From positions 1,302,001 to 1,366,000 of the forward strand of contig NZ_LT576451.1 of the NCBI RefSeq assembly GCF_900086645.1: a stretch of DNA of 64,000 bases. The letters run 5' to 3'. Positions 7,676-16,673 of the stretch are shown here, one piece after another (within the stretch, counting starts at the first letter, position 1; each line of letters opens with the position of its first letter). Under the pieces are notes generated by a model that saw only the letters and a program-made list of their open reading frames with translations, was not told the origin of the DNA and ran no database searches. The DNA comes from Curtobacterium sp. 9128 (lineage in GTDB: Bacteria > Actinomycetota > Actinomycetes > Actinomycetales > Microbacteriaceae). A program made the position numbers and the translations under genes.

Positions 7676-8572
7676 TCAGGCTCCGGGAACGACCTCGGCC
7701 GCCCGGATCTCCTCGATGCGCTCGGTCTGCCCACCGACCTGCTCGAGCTCGTGGGCGAGTTCCTCGAGTTCGGCGCCGCCGGCCATCATGCCGGTCAGTT
7801 CGGCGAGGGTGATCCCGCTCTTCTCGAAGTAGCCGATGCTCTTGCCACGGCGGAGCAGCAGGAAGCGGTCGCCGACGGGGTAGGCGTGGTGCGGGTTGTG
7901 CGTGATGAAGATCACGCCGAGCCCGCGGTCACGTGCCCGGAGGATGTACTTCAGCACGACGCCGGACTGCTTCACGCCGAGGGCGGCGGTCGGCTCGTCG
8001 AGGATGAGCGCCTTCGCCCCGAAGTACACGGCGCGGGCGATCGCCACGCACTGCTTTTCACCACCGGAGAGGGTGCCGATCGGCTGGTCGACGTCGCGCA
8101 GGTCGATGCCCATGTCGAGCAGTTCCTGCTTGGTGATCCGCTTCATCGCCGGGACGTCGAGAATCCCGAGCTTGTTCCGGAGTTCGGAACCGAGGAAGAA
8201 GTTGCGCCAGATCGGCATCAGCGGGACGACTGCCAGGTCCTGGTAGACCGCGGCGATCCCGGCGTCGAGGGCGTCGCGGGGCGAGGAGAGCTTGCGGTCC
8301 TCGCCCATGATCGAGAACGTGCCGGCGTCGTGCTGGTGGAGCCCGGCGATGATCTTGATCAGGGTCGACTTGCCGGCGCCGTTGTCGCCGAGGACGCACG
8401 TGACGCGGCCGGCGTCGACGTCCATCGTGATGTCGGAGAGGGCGATCACGTTGCCGTAGTGCTTGCCGACGTCGCGGAGGGCGATCAGGTGCGGGGCGCC
8501 GGCGACGGTCTCGGAGGTCTCCGTGACCGGGACCTCGACGACCTGCGTGGTGGGGTTCGCGGTTTCGGGCAT
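7676..8572 (-). CDS. Sugar ABC transporter ATP-binding protein (FrcA-like, single nucleotide-binding domain)
   Basis: The 298-residue ATPase energises the permease encoded just upstream. Walker A is [12 protein letters not shown], the signature is [14 protein letters not shown], and Walker B is [12 protein letters not shown]. The end reads [26 protein letters not shown] sequence typical of the CUT2 class. CUT2 ATPases such as RbsA normally have two fused domains of about 500 residues; this one has a single domain, as in FrcA. I chose the ATG at 8572, which overlaps the permease stop by one base (TGATG); an earlier in-frame ATG would run into the permease. Confidence 0.9.
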   Translation of the reverse strand: MPETANPTTQVVEVPVTETSETVAGAPHLIALRDVGKHYGNVIALSDITMDVDAGRVTCVLGDNGAGKSTLIKIIAGLHQHDAGTFSIMGEDRKLSSPRDALDAGIAAVYQDLAVVPLMPIWRNFFLGSELRNKLGILDVPAMKRITKQELLDMGIDLRDVDQPIGTLSGGEKQCVAIARAVYFGAKALILDEPTAALGVKQSGVVLKYILRARDRGLGVIFITHNPHHAYPVGDRFLLLRRGKSIGYFEKSGITLAELTGMMAGGAELEELAHELEQVGGQTERIEEIRAAEVVPGA

Positions 8573-9612
8573 CACTTCTGCTCCGCTCGTTTCTTGACGA
8601 TGAGGTTGATGATCGTGGCGAGCAGCAGCATCAGGCCGAGGAAGAACTTGAACCAGTCCGGGTTCCACTGCGCGTAGACGATGCCCTTGTTCGCCATCCC
8701 GAAGATCAGGGCACCGATCGCACCGCCGACCGCCGAGCCGTACCCGCCGGTGAGCAGGCAGCCGCCGATGACCGCGGCGATGATGTAGAGGAACTCGTTT
8801 CCGACGCCCTCACCGGACTGCACGACGTTGAACGCGAACAGGTTGTGCATGCCGCCGATCCAGGCGCAGAAGCCGACGCCCATGAACAGGCCGATCTTCG
8901 TCTTGGTGACCGGGACGCCGACGGCACGCGCCGCGTCCTCGTCGCCGCCGACCGCGAAGATCCAGTTGCCGACCCGGGTCCGGAGGAGCACCCACGAGGC
9001 GATGAGCACGAGCGCGATCCAGATGAACACGGTGATCTTCACCGTGATGCCGAAGACCGGGACGTCCGCCGCGAACATCTGTTCGGCGACACCGAAGCCG
9101 TCGAGCTGGGAGATGTCGAGCGTCGACACCGATCCGGACACCAGGCGGGTGATCGCGAGGTTCAGGCCCGTGAGCATCAGGAAGGTCGCGAGGGTGACGA
9201 TGAAGGACGGCAGCTTCGTGCGGACGAGGATCCACCCGTTGACGAAGCCGACCCCGAGCGAGAACACCAGTCCGAGCAGGACGCCCACCCACACATTCGT
9301 GGAGAAGTACCAGGCGAACAGGCTCGCGGTGAGGGACGAGGAGATCACTGCGACGCCGGCGGAGAGATCGAACTCGCCGCCGATCATCAGCAGGGAGACA
9401 CCGACCGCCATGATCCCGATGGTCGACGAGCCGTAGAGCACGGTCGAGATCGAGTCGGGCTGCACGAAGACCGGGGCGATGATCGCGAAGAAGACGAACA
9501 TCGCGATCGCGCCGACGACCGCTCCGACCTCGGGGCGGCCGAGGAGCTTCCGGACGGGGCTCCGGGCGGCGAGGCGCTCGTCCCCGGCGGGGACGAGGCC
9601 GGCGGCCGTCAT
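8572..9612 (-). CDS. Sugar ABC transporter permease (CUT2/RbsC-FrcC family)
   Basis: The 346-residue membrane protein has about ten hydrophobic segments and the BPD_transp_2 features of ribose/fructose-type permeases. These include [13 protein letters not shown], where CUT2 permeases carry a conserved GG(I/E)DLS element, and a late [20 protein letters not shown] segment. It would form a homodimeric channel working with the FrcA-like ATPase and the lipoprotein encoded upstream. The gene starts at an ATG inside the stop region of the binding-protein gene (overlap 9609-9612). Confidence 0.92.
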   Translation of the reverse strand: MTAAGLVPAGDERLAARSPVRKLLGRPEVGAVVGAIAMFVFFAIIAPVFVQPDSISTVLYGSSTIGIMAVGVSLLMIGGEFDLSAGVAVISSSLTASLFAWYFSTNVWVGVLLGLVFSLGVGFVNGWILVRTKLPSFIVTLATFLMLTGLNLAITRLVSGSVSTLDISQLDGFGVAEQMFAADVPVFGITVKITVFIWIALVLIASWVLLRTRVGNWIFAVGGDEDAARAVGVPVTKTKIGLFMGVGFCAWIGGMHNLFAFNVVQSGEGVGNEFLYIIAAVIGGCLLTGGYGSAVGGAIGALIFGMANKGIVYAQWNPDWFKFFLGLMLLLATIINLIVKKRAEQK

Positions 9613-10601
9613 CGCAGACCGTCCTCGGCGTACTGCAGGACCTTGCCGATGTTCGACTTGTCCACGATCGCCGGTCCGGTCAGGGTCGGCTTGCCACCGC
9701 CGAGCACGAATCCGCCCTGCTTGTAGAGCACGATCGAGTCGATCGACTCGTAGCCCTGCATGAACGGCTGCTGGTCCACCGTGAACAGGACGTCGCCGGA
9801 TTTGATGCTCTTCGCGAGCGTCGCGTTGAGGTCGAAGGACGCCACCTTGATGTCGCTGCCGGCGGCCTTCACCGCCTTGAGGATCACCGCGGTGTACGGA
9901 GCGCCGAGGCCGACGATGACGTCGGCGTCGCTGTCCGCCTGGAGCTTCGCGGTGACGGTGGACTGCACCGCGCTGTTGTCCGTGCCGTTGACGTAGAGCG
10001 TCTGGGTGTCCGGCAGGACCTTCTTGATGCCGCCGCAGCGGGCTTCGAGTGCGACGTTTCCCTGTTCCTGGATGACGCAGATCGGCTTGGCGAGTCCCTG
10101 CTTCTTCAGCTCGTTGCCGACGGCCTCACCGGCGACGGACTCGTCCTGGCCGAAGTGCGCGAGGATCCCGAGCGCCGAGTAGGCGTCGCTGCCGGAGTTG
10201 AACGAGACGACGGGGATGCCCGCCTTCTCCGCCGCCTGCACCGAGCTCTTCAGAGCGTCGGGCTTCGCGAGGGAGACCGCGATGCCGTCCACCTTCTGGT
10301 CGGTGTACTGCTGGACGAGCTGCGCCTGCTTCGACCCGTCCGGGTCGGACGCGTACAGGAGCTTGACCCCGTCCTTCTTGGCGGCGTCCTCGGCGCCCTT
10401 GCGGACGATGTCCCAGAACGTGTCGCCGGGAGCGGCGTGGGTGACGAGGGCGATCGTCAGCCCGGAGTCCTTGCTGGTCCCGCCGGCGGAGTCGTCGCCG
10501 CTCGACGCGACACGACCCCCCTGCGAGGAACAACCGGCGAGGACGAGGGCACTCGCCGCGACTGCGACGGTGATGCCCATGACTGCAGAGATGCGCTTCA
10601 C
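9609..10601 (-). CDS. Sugar/polyol ABC transporter substrate-binding lipoprotein
   Basis: The 330-residue product is a periplasmic-binding-protein type I (Peripla_BP_4) receptor. It starts at a GTG preceded by AAGGAG and has a lipoprotein signal with lipobox LAGC and lipidated Cys24. The mature part shows the ribose-binding fold: IALVTHAAPGDTFWDIVRKG, DGIAVSLAKPDAL, VVSFNSGSD. The first gene of an SBP-permease-ATPase operon, it faces the IolT-like transporter across 270 bases. Because of the neighbouring inositol genes and a shared upstream motif, inositol or a related cyclitol is my favoured ligand. That is inference; ribose- or fructose-type ligands are not excluded. Confidence 0.9.
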   Translation of the reverse strand: MKRISAVMGITVAVAASALVLAGCSSQGGRVASSGDDSAGGTSKDSGLTIALVTHAAPGDTFWDIVRKGAEDAAKKDGVKLLYASDPDGSKQAQLVQQYTDQKVDGIAVSLAKPDALKSSVQAAEKAGIPVVSFNSGSDAYSALGILAHFGQDESVAGEAVGNELKKQGLAKPICVIQEQGNVALEARCGGIKKVLPDTQTLYVNGTDNSAVQSTVTAKLQADSDADVIVGLGAPYTAVILKAVKAAGSDIKVASFDLNATLAKSIKSGDVLFTVDQQPFMQGYESIDSIVLYKQGGFVLGGGKPTLTGPAIVDKSNIGKVLQYAEDGLR

Positions 10602-10690
10602 GGAAGACTCCTTTGTCCTGTGGTTCCGCTGTGGTGCACGGGTTTCGACGGTCCGCCACGGTGCTGTCCGAGAACCGGCAACCCTGCTAA

Positions 10691-10820
10691 TTCTCACCTG
10701 ACGGTTTGTCTGTCCGGCGTACGGTATAACGAATCACCCTGGTCCACAAGCATCCGTTTTCACTTCCCGGCCGCACGCGTGCCCTGTTACAGTGTGAACA
10801 GTTCGTCCGCGGTGTGAGAA
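10691..10820. promoter_or_regulatory. Divergent regulatory region with two copies of a TTCTCAC...GACG motif
   Basis: The 270-base gap between the importer operon and the IolT-like gene has TTCTCACCTGACGGTTTGTC at 10691-10710. A second motif lies on the minus strand at 10797-10820: reading down from 10820, TTCTCAC, then a short spacer, then GGACGAACTG. A third copy of the pattern precedes iolB at 18576. TATAAC at 10725-10730 and TACAGT at 10788-10793 are possible -10 boxes for the rightward gene. Shared control of importer, permease and iol genes by one regulator is inferred. Confidence 0.45.
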
Positions 10821-10871
10821 CTGCTGGACACATCTCGCCGAACACCAGTCCACCATGACGAAGGGGTCACA

Positions 10872-12350
10872 ATGTCTGGACAAGGACAACCGCGCGGAAC
10901 GCTCGAACTCCCGCCGTTGACGACCGGACCGCACCGCAAGCGGATCGGTCTCATCTCGGTCGTGGCCTGCCTCGGCGGCCTGCTCTTCGGGTACGACACC
11001 GGCGTCAGCAACGGCGCCGAGATCTCGATCCAGTCGCAGCTGGGTCTCGACGACATCGGCCTCGGTGTCGTCATCTCCTCGCTCGTCTTCGCGGCCGCGG
11101 TCGGTGGCCTGGTCGGAGGCCCGGTGTCCGACCGGATCGGACGCCGGTCGACCATCATCGTGATGGCGGTCTTCTTCTTCTGCGGGACGCTGCTCGCGGT
11201 GTTCTCGCCCAACTTCGAGGTGCTGCTCGCCGGCCGCATCGCGGTCGGGCTCGCGGTCGGCGCAGCGTCGATCGTCGTCCCCGTGTACCTGGCCGAACTC
11301 GCGCCGCTCGAGATCCGGGGCATGATCACGGGCCGCAACGAGCTGGCGATCGTGAGCGGGCAGCTCGCCGCGTTCGTCATCAACGCGGTCATCGGGATCG
11401 TGCTCGGCGACGAGGGCGGCGTCTGGCGCGTGATGTTCTTCATCTGCGCGATCCCGGCGGCCGCACTCTTCATCGGCATGCTCCGGATGCCGGAGTCCCC
11501 GCGCTGGTTGGTCGAGCACGGCCACGACGAGCGTGCCCTGGCGGTGCTGAAGACGGTCCGGAACGAGGACCGCGCGGCGGTCGAGCTCGAGGAGATCCGC
11601 CAGATCACCTCCGAGGAGCCGAGCGAGACGCGGCTGAACGGGCTGAAGGCGCTGCTCTCCAGCCGCTGGCTCATCCGGATCGTGCTGATCGGCTGCGGCG
11701 TGGCCATCGCCCAGCAGGTCACCGGGATCAACTCGATCATGTACTACGGCCAGCGCATCTTGATCCAGTCCGGCTTCGGGGCGAATGCCGCCCTGATCGC
11801 GAACATCGCACCCGGGATCCTGGCGGTCGTCGGCGGGATCATCGCGCTCCGCAACATGGACCGCGTCGACCGGCGGAAGACGTTCATCCTCGGCCTGTCG
11901 CTCACGACCACGTGCCACATCCTGATCGGTGTCTCGTCGCTGGTGATCCCGGACGGCAACCCGATCCGGCCGTACGTGCTGCTGTTCCTGATCTGCGCGT
12001 TCGTGCTGTCGATGCAGTCCTGCCTGAACATCGCCGTGTGGGTCTGGCTCGCCGAGATCTTCCCGTTGAACATGCGCGGACTCGGGACCGGCATCGCGGC
12101 GTTCGCCGGCTGGCTGATGAACGGCGTGCTGGCGCTCTACGTGCCGTCGCTCATCGAGGGCATCGGCATCACCGGGACGTTCTTCCTCTTCGCCGTCATC
12201 GGCGGCATCGCGCTCCTGTTCATCGTCACCCAGGTCCCCGAGACCCGCGGCTGGTCGCTCGAGAAGCTCGAGGAGGAGGTCACGACCGGCGCGATCTACA
12301 TCGACACGATCAAGGGCAAGGCGAAGCGGGCCGGTCGCGACGATCACTGA
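10872..12350 (+). CDS. MFS sugar porter, IolT-like (candidate myo-inositol transporter)
   Basis: The 492-residue protein is a 12-helix sugar porter: GGLLFGYDTGVSNGAE in helix 1, VSDRIGRRSTII after helix 2, VYLAELAPLEIRG, QQVTGINSIMYYG in helix 7, and VPETRGWSLEKLEEE at the end. The N-terminal helix and the QVTGIN motif resemble the IolT proteins that carry myo-inositol in corynebacteria and bacilli. It lies directly before a LacI regulator and the inositol enzymes, which supports a cyclitol substrate. A weak AAGGGG ribosome site precedes the ATG. The transported sugar has not been proven by anything in the sequence. Confidence 0.85.
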   Translation: MSGQGQPRGTLELPPLTTGPHRKRIGLISVVACLGGLLFGYDTGVSNGAEISIQSQLGLDDIGLGVVISSLVFAAAVGGLVGGPVSDRIGRRSTIIVMAVFFFCGTLLAVFSPNFEVLLAGRIAVGLAVGAASIVVPVYLAELAPLEIRGMITGRNELAIVSGQLAAFVINAVIGIVLGDEGGVWRVMFFICAIPAAALFIGMLRMPESPRWLVEHGHDERALAVLKTVRNEDRAAVELEEIRQITSEEPSETRLNGLKALLSSRWLIRIVLIGCGVAIAQQVTGINSIMYYGQRILIQSGFGANAALIANIAPGILAVVGGIIALRNMDRVDRRKTFILGLSLTTTCHILIGVSSLVIPDGNPIRPYVLLFLICAFVLSMQSCLNIAVWVWLAEIFPLNMRGLGTGIAAFAGWLMNGVLALYVPSLIEGIGITGTFFLFAVIGGIALLFIVTQVPETRGWSLEKLEEEVTTGAIYIDTIKGKAKRAGRDDH

Positions 12351-12362
12351 CCGTGCTGCAAG

Positions 12363-13388
12363 ATGTGGAGCATGGCTGACGACGGGTCCACAGGAACGGC
12401 GCGGCGCGCGACCATGCGCGACGTCGCCGTCCGCGCGGCCGTGTCGAAGTCGCTGGTGTCGCTCGCGTTCAGTTCGCCGGAGTCGGTCAGTCAGGAGCGG
12501 CTCCGGCGGATCCTGGACGCGGCGGACGCGCTCGGGTTCCGCCCGAACCGGGTCGCCCGGTCGTTGAACGGGGCGCGGGACGACTTCGTCGGGATCCTCG
12601 TCGCCGATTCCCGGAACCCGGTGTTCGCCGAGGTGGTGGATGCGGCCAGGCTCTCGTTGTCGGCCGGTGGCCGCCTCGGGCTGATGACGAGCGCGGTGCT
12701 CCCCGGCGCGGGTGCCCGCCTGGACCTCGAGGCGGTCGCCATGCTCGGCGACCTGCAGCCTTCAGGGCTCATCGTCGTGGGGTCGGTGCCGAGCATGGAC
12801 CGCGTGGTGGAGGCCATGGGGTCCGCCAGGATCGTCATCGCCAGTGCCAGGCCGGAGCGGCTCGCCGGCGCCGCGACCGTGCGCGGGGACGACGAGGTCG
12901 GAGTCCGGCTCGTCGTGGACCACCTCGCCGCTCTGGGCCACCGTCGGATCGGGCACGTCGGGGGCGCCGGCGGTCGGGTGGCATCAGGGCGCGCCGATGC
13001 GTTCGTCGCGGCGATGCGGGAGCGTGGCCTCGACGCCGAACTCGTCGCCGAGAGCGACTTCTCCGAGGCGGCCGGCTTCCGTGCGGCGCAGGCGCTCCTG
13101 GACCTCGACGGTCCACCGACCGCGATCACGGCGGTGAACGACCTGGCCGCGATCGGGGTGACGGCCGCGCTGCGGCAGCGCGGCCTGACGGACTCGGTCG
13201 CCGTCACCGGGTACGACAACACCTACCTGGCCGCACTGGGGGCCGTCGAGCTGACCTCGGTCGACCCCGACAACGCCACGATCGGACACCGCGCGGCCGA
13301 GCTGCTGCTCTCCGACGAGAACCCGGGCGAGGTGCTCGTCGCACCCACCCTGCGGATCCGGGCGTCGTCCGTGCCCGTGCGCGGCTGA
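12363..13388 (+). CDS. LacI family transcriptional regulator
   Basis: The 341-residue protein has the N-terminal LacI helix-turn-helix (ATMRDVAVRAAVSKSLVSLA, about residues 17-36) with the hinge FRPNRVARSLNG. A periplasmic-binding-like sensor domain follows, with the dimer signature VTGYDNTYLAALG. SLVSL replaces the usual TVSR segment of the recognition helix, so its operator may differ from the standard LacI type. It begins twelve bases after the transporter stop. An in-frame ATG at 12372 is an alternative start. Just downstream lies a double palindrome with CG centres that is its most likely operator. It probably represses the 13485 operon until a cyclitol-derived inducer binds. Confidence 0.9.
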   Translation: MWSMADDGSTGTARRATMRDVAVRAAVSKSLVSLAFSSPESVSQERLRRILDAADALGFRPNRVARSLNGARDDFVGILVADSRNPVFAEVVDAARLSLSAGGRLGLMTSAVLPGAGARLDLEAVAMLGDLQPSGLIVVGSVPSMDRVVEAMGSARIVIASARPERLAGAATVRGDDEVGVRLVVDHLAALGHRRIGHVGGAGGRVASGRADAFVAAMRERGLDAELVAESDFSEAAGFRAAQALLDLDGPPTAITAVNDLAAIGVTAALRQRGLTDSVAVTGYDNTYLAALGAVELTSVDPDNATIGHRAAELLLSDENPGEVLVAPTLRIRASSVPVRG

Positions 13389-13401
13389 CGTCGACCAGCA
13401 G

Positions 13402-13461
13402 TTGACACCGCTCGATCGACGGTCGTACATTGAACCGGTCCAAGATTTTGGACCGGTTCAA
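13402..13461 (+). promoter_or_regulatory. Strong promoter with tandem LacI-type operators
   Basis: TTGACA (13402-13407) and TACATT (13426-13431) are separated by 18 bases and form the best promoter in this region. Overlapping the -10 end, TTGAACCGGTCCAA (13430-13443) and its exact reverse complement (13448-13461) are separated by GATT, giving a perfect 14-bp inverted repeat. Each arm is itself a near palindrome centred on CG, as expected of a LacI-family half pair, and the centres are 18 bases apart. A bound repressor would block the promoter. A GTG start with AAAGGAG follows at 13485. Confidence 0.75.
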
Positions 13462-13484
13462 AACCAGGAAGCAAAGGAGCCCCT

Positions 13485-14717
13485 GTGGCAGAGAACAGCG
13501 CGCCCCGCACCGTCGGTGTCGGACTCATCAGCGTCGGGTGGATGGGGCGACTGCACTCCCGCTCCTACGCCCTCCTTCCGATCCTCTACCCGGAGCTCGG
13601 CATCCGCCCGCGCCTGGTCGCCGCCGCGGACGTCGCACCAGCCGGCCGGGACTACGCCGCGGACGTCCTCGGGTACGAGAAGGTCGTCTCCGACTACCGC
13701 GAGGTCCTGAACGACCCCGAGGTCGAGGTCGTCTCGATCTGCGCCCCGAACTCCCTGCACGCGGAGATCGGCATCGCCGCCGCCGAGGCCGGCAAGCCGT
13801 TCTGGATCGAGAAGCCCGTCGGCCGTGGCGCATCCGAGACCGAGGCCGTCGCCGCCGCCGCGGACGCGGCCGGGGTCGCCACGACGATCGGCTTCAACTA
13901 CCGGCACGTACCCGCCGTGCAGCACGCCCGCCAGCTCGTCCTCGACGGCGCGCTCGGCCGGATCACGAACGTACGGGGACGGTTCTTCGGAGGGTTCTCC
14001 TCGAACCCCGAGGACCCGCTGACCTGGCGCTTCGTCCGTGCCACCTCGGGCAGCGGCGTCCTCGGCGACCTGATGGGGCACCTCGTCGACCTCATGCACT
14101 ACGTCCTCGGCCCGATCGGATCGATCTCCGCCGCCACGGGCACCTACCTCACCGAGCGACCCGGGCTCCCCGGCACGCCCGACGCCGGCAAGCTGCTCCC
14201 CGTCGAGAACGAGGACTACGCCACGATGCTCGTCCGCTTCGACGAGTCCGCGGTCGGGGCCGGTGCGATCGGCAACCTCGAGGCGTCACGCATCGCGGTC
14301 GGTCCGCGCTCCGAGTACGCGTTCGAGGTCTTCGGCACCGAGGGGTCGGTCCGGTGGGACTTCGAGCGGCTCAACGAGCTCGAGGTGGCCCTCGCCCGGA
14401 CCGGGCAGCACGTCGGCTACACCCGCGCGTTCGCCGACGGGTACTTCCCGGACTACTCCCGCTTCCAGCCGAGTTCCGGCACGAGCATGGGCTACGACGA
14501 CCTCAAGGTGATCGAGGCCGCCAAGTTCCTCACCGCCGCGACCGGAGGCGAGGCCACCGGGTCCAACATCCACGACGCCGTCGCCTCGGCCCGCGTGCTG
14601 AGTGCCGCCGAGGAGTCCGCGGAGTCCGGCCGCTGGGTCGACCTGCCCGTCGAACCCGGTGCCACCGCCAACGTCCGCGCGACCGCTGTCCACGCCGCAG
14701 AAGGGGCACGCGCATGA
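13485..14717 (+). CDS. Gfo/Idh/MocA family oxidoreductase (1)
   Basis: The 410-residue protein has an N-terminal NAD(P) Rossmann fold (GVGLISVGWMGRLHSRSY) and the family motif WIEKPVGR near residue 108. The C-terminal substrate domain carries GDLMGHLVDLMHY, the usual D..GHxxD element. It would oxidise a sugar or cyclitol hydroxyl. The chain is 60-70 residues longer than IolG, mostly in the C-terminal domain, like the longer IolW/IolX-type relatives, so scyllo-inositol or another isomer is plausible. GTG start with AAAGGAG at 13473-13479. First gene behind the double LacI operator, overlapping the next gene by ATGA. Confidence 0.88.
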   Translation: MAENSAPRTVGVGLISVGWMGRLHSRSYALLPILYPELGIRPRLVAAADVAPAGRDYAADVLGYEKVVSDYREVLNDPEVEVVSICAPNSLHAEIGIAAAEAGKPFWIEKPVGRGASETEAVAAAADAAGVATTIGFNYRHVPAVQHARQLVLDGALGRITNVRGRFFGGFSSNPEDPLTWRFVRATSGSGVLGDLMGHLVDLMHYVLGPIGSISAATGTYLTERPGLPGTPDAGKLLPVENEDYATMLVRFDESAVGAGAIGNLEASRIAVGPRSEYAFEVFGTEGSVRWDFERLNELEVALARTGQHVGYTRAFADGYFPDYSRFQPSSGTSMGYDDLKVIEAAKFLTAATGGEATGSNIHDAVASARVLSAAEESAESGRWVDLPVEPGATANVRATAVHAAEGARA

Positions 14718-15616
14718 GCCTCCGCATCGCCACCGCACCGATCTCCTGGGGAGTCAGCGAGGTGGACGGCTGGGGCTACCAGCTGCCGCCGGAGCGCGTC
14801 CTGGCCGAGATGACCTCCCTCGGGTTCGAGGCCACCGAGCTCGGCGCCCAGGGCTTCCTGCCCCCGGCACCCGAGGACAAGGCAGCCCGCCTGGCCGAGT
14901 TCGGCATGACCGCGATCGGCAGTTTCGTGCCGGTCATCGCGCACCAGCCCGGCATCGACCCGCTGCCGCGCATCGAGCAGGAGCTCGCGGACTACGCGGC
15001 TTCGGGGGCGACCGTGCTCGTGGTCTGCGCCGACAGCGAGCAGACCGGGTACGACGCCCAGCGCGAGCCGCTCACCGACGAGCAGTGGGCCACCCTGTTC
15101 GCGAACCTCGACCGCATCACCGAGGCCGCGGCGGCCGTCGGCGTCACCGCGACGCTGCACCCACACGTCGGCACGGTCGTCGAGACCAAGGAGGACGTCG
15201 ACGCCGTCCTCGCCGGCTCCACGATCCCGTTCTGCTTCGACACCGGGCACCTGTTCCTCGGCGGGACGGACCCCGTCCGCTTCGCCGCCGAGCACACCGA
15301 CCGCATCGCCTACATGCACCTCAAGGACGTGTCGCTCGACGGCATGCGCCGGGTCGCGGACGGCGAGATCAGCTACTTCGACGCGATCAAGGCCGACCTG
15401 CTCTACCGCCCGGTCGGCCAGGGCGACGTGGACATCCGCGCGATCCTGACGAGCATGGTCCAGGCCGGCTTCGACGGCTGGATCGTCCTGGAGCAGGACA
15501 AGGTCGTGCTCGAGGAGCCGGCCGCCGGTACGGGCCCGATCGCGGACGCCCGTGCAAGCGTCGAGTACGTCCGCGCCCTCGTCGCCGAGCTCGAGGCCGC
15601 CGAGGTCGCACGGTGA
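14714..15616 (+). CDS. Sugar phosphate isomerase/epimerase, TIM-barrel (candidate inosose dehydratase)
   Basis: The 300-residue protein belongs to the AP-endonuclease-2-like xylose isomerase TIM barrel family. It opens with IATAPISWGVSEVDGWG and shows the metal-ligand pattern of the fold: TLHPHVGTVVETKEDV, IPFCFDTGHLFLGG and YMHLKDVSLD, with a late VLEQDKV carrying the last Glu. Inositol clusters need an IolE-type dehydratase, and this is the best candidate in the window. Its opening differs from the classic IolE start, so IolH or another ketocyclitol enzyme remains possible. It overlaps both neighbours by four bases. Confidence 0.8.
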   Translation: MSLRIATAPISWGVSEVDGWGYQLPPERVLAEMTSLGFEATELGAQGFLPPAPEDKAARLAEFGMTAIGSFVPVIAHQPGIDPLPRIEQELADYAASGATVLVVCADSEQTGYDAQREPLTDEQWATLFANLDRITEAAAAVGVTATLHPHVGTVVETKEDVDAVLAGSTIPFCFDTGHLFLGGTDPVRFAAEHTDRIAYMHLKDVSLDGMRRVADGEISYFDAIKADLLYRPVGQGDVDIRAILTSMVQAGFDGWIVLEQDKVVLEEPAAGTGPIADARASVEYVRALVAELEAAEVAR

Positions 15617-16641
15617 GGATCGGCGTCGCCGGGCTCGGCCGCATCGGCACGATGCATGCGCGGAACCTCGCGCGGACCGCGGGCGTCGACGAGGTCGTCC
15701 TCGTCGGCCGCGACCCCGGCAGGACCGAGGCGGTCCGGAAGCATCTCGACGAGCAGCGCGGAGACGAGCAGGGCTGGGCGGCGCTCTCCACCACGGTCGA
15801 CCCGCTCGCCGACGTGCTCCCGTCGCTCGACGGTGTGCTCGTCGCATCCGCGACCGACACGCACGCCGAGCTCGCCCGTGTCGTCGCGGACTCGCACACC
15901 CCGCTGCTCATCGAGAAGCCCCTGGCACTCGGCGTCGACGAGCTGACCGAGCTCTCCCGCGACCTCGACGCGACGGGGACGCCGATCATGGTCGCGTTCC
16001 ACCGTCGCTACGACCCGGGCTACCAGCGGCTCCGGCAGCACGTCCTCGACGGCGACGTCGGGACGCTCCGACTCGTCCAGGCGACGGAGAACGACCACTA
16101 CGCCCTGCCGATCGACTACATCCCGCAGTCGCACGGCATGTGGCTCGACCTGCTCGTCCACGACTTCGACATCATCCCCTGGACGGTCGGCGACCCGATC
16201 GTCGAGGTCTCGATGATCGGGTCTGTGCTCGACGAGCCGGTCTACGGCGAGCACGAGGACACCGACACCGCGATGGTGACGCTGCGCTTCGCTTCCGGCG
16301 CGGTCGGCAGCATCGGCGCACTCCGCCGCAGCGACGCCGGCCAGGACGTCCGGCTCGAGGTCACCGGCTCGAAGGGCGCGTTCGGCGCCGGCTACGGCCC
16401 GCGCACCCCGATCACCTCGACGGAGCCGGGCGGGACCGCGCCGTCTGACCCGTACGACACGTTCGGCGACCGCTTCGTCCCCGCGTTCGAGGAGGAGATC
16501 GCCCACTTCGTCCGGATGGTCCGCGGAGCGTCGGAGAGCCTCACGCCGCCCGCAGCCGGACTCGTCGCCACCGCGCTCGCCGAGGCCGCCGCGGAGTCGT
16601 TCCACACCGGGCGTCCCGTCCGGCCCCGCACCACCGCGTAG
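15613..16641 (+). CDS. Gfo/Idh/MocA family oxidoreductase (2), inositol-dehydrogenase-like
   Basis: The 342-residue protein has the Rossmann motif VAGLGRIGTMHARNL, the EKPLAL motif at about residue 97, and WLDLLVHDFDIIPW in the substrate domain. The HDFDI pattern with a preceding Asp is the usual site of the catalytic His/Asp pair in inositol 2-dehydrogenase relatives. Length fits IolG (about 340). It starts with GTG inside the stop of the upstream TIM-barrel gene (GTGA). Having three such enzymes in one operon suggests different inositol stereoisomers or sequential oxidations. Confidence 0.87.
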   Translation: MRIGVAGLGRIGTMHARNLARTAGVDEVVLVGRDPGRTEAVRKHLDEQRGDEQGWAALSTTVDPLADVLPSLDGVLVASATDTHAELARVVADSHTPLLIEKPLALGVDELTELSRDLDATGTPIMVAFHRRYDPGYQRLRQHVLDGDVGTLRLVQATENDHYALPIDYIPQSHGMWLDLLVHDFDIIPWTVGDPIVEVSMIGSVLDEPVYGEHEDTDTAMVTLRFASGAVGSIGALRRSDAGQDVRLEVTGSKGAFGAGYGPRTPITSTEPGGTAPSDPYDTFGDRFVPAFEEEIAHFVRMVRGASESLTPPAAGLVATALAEAAAESFHTGRPVRPRTTA

Positions 16642-16673
16642 ACGCGGCACAACCCACCACCCAGGAGATTGCA

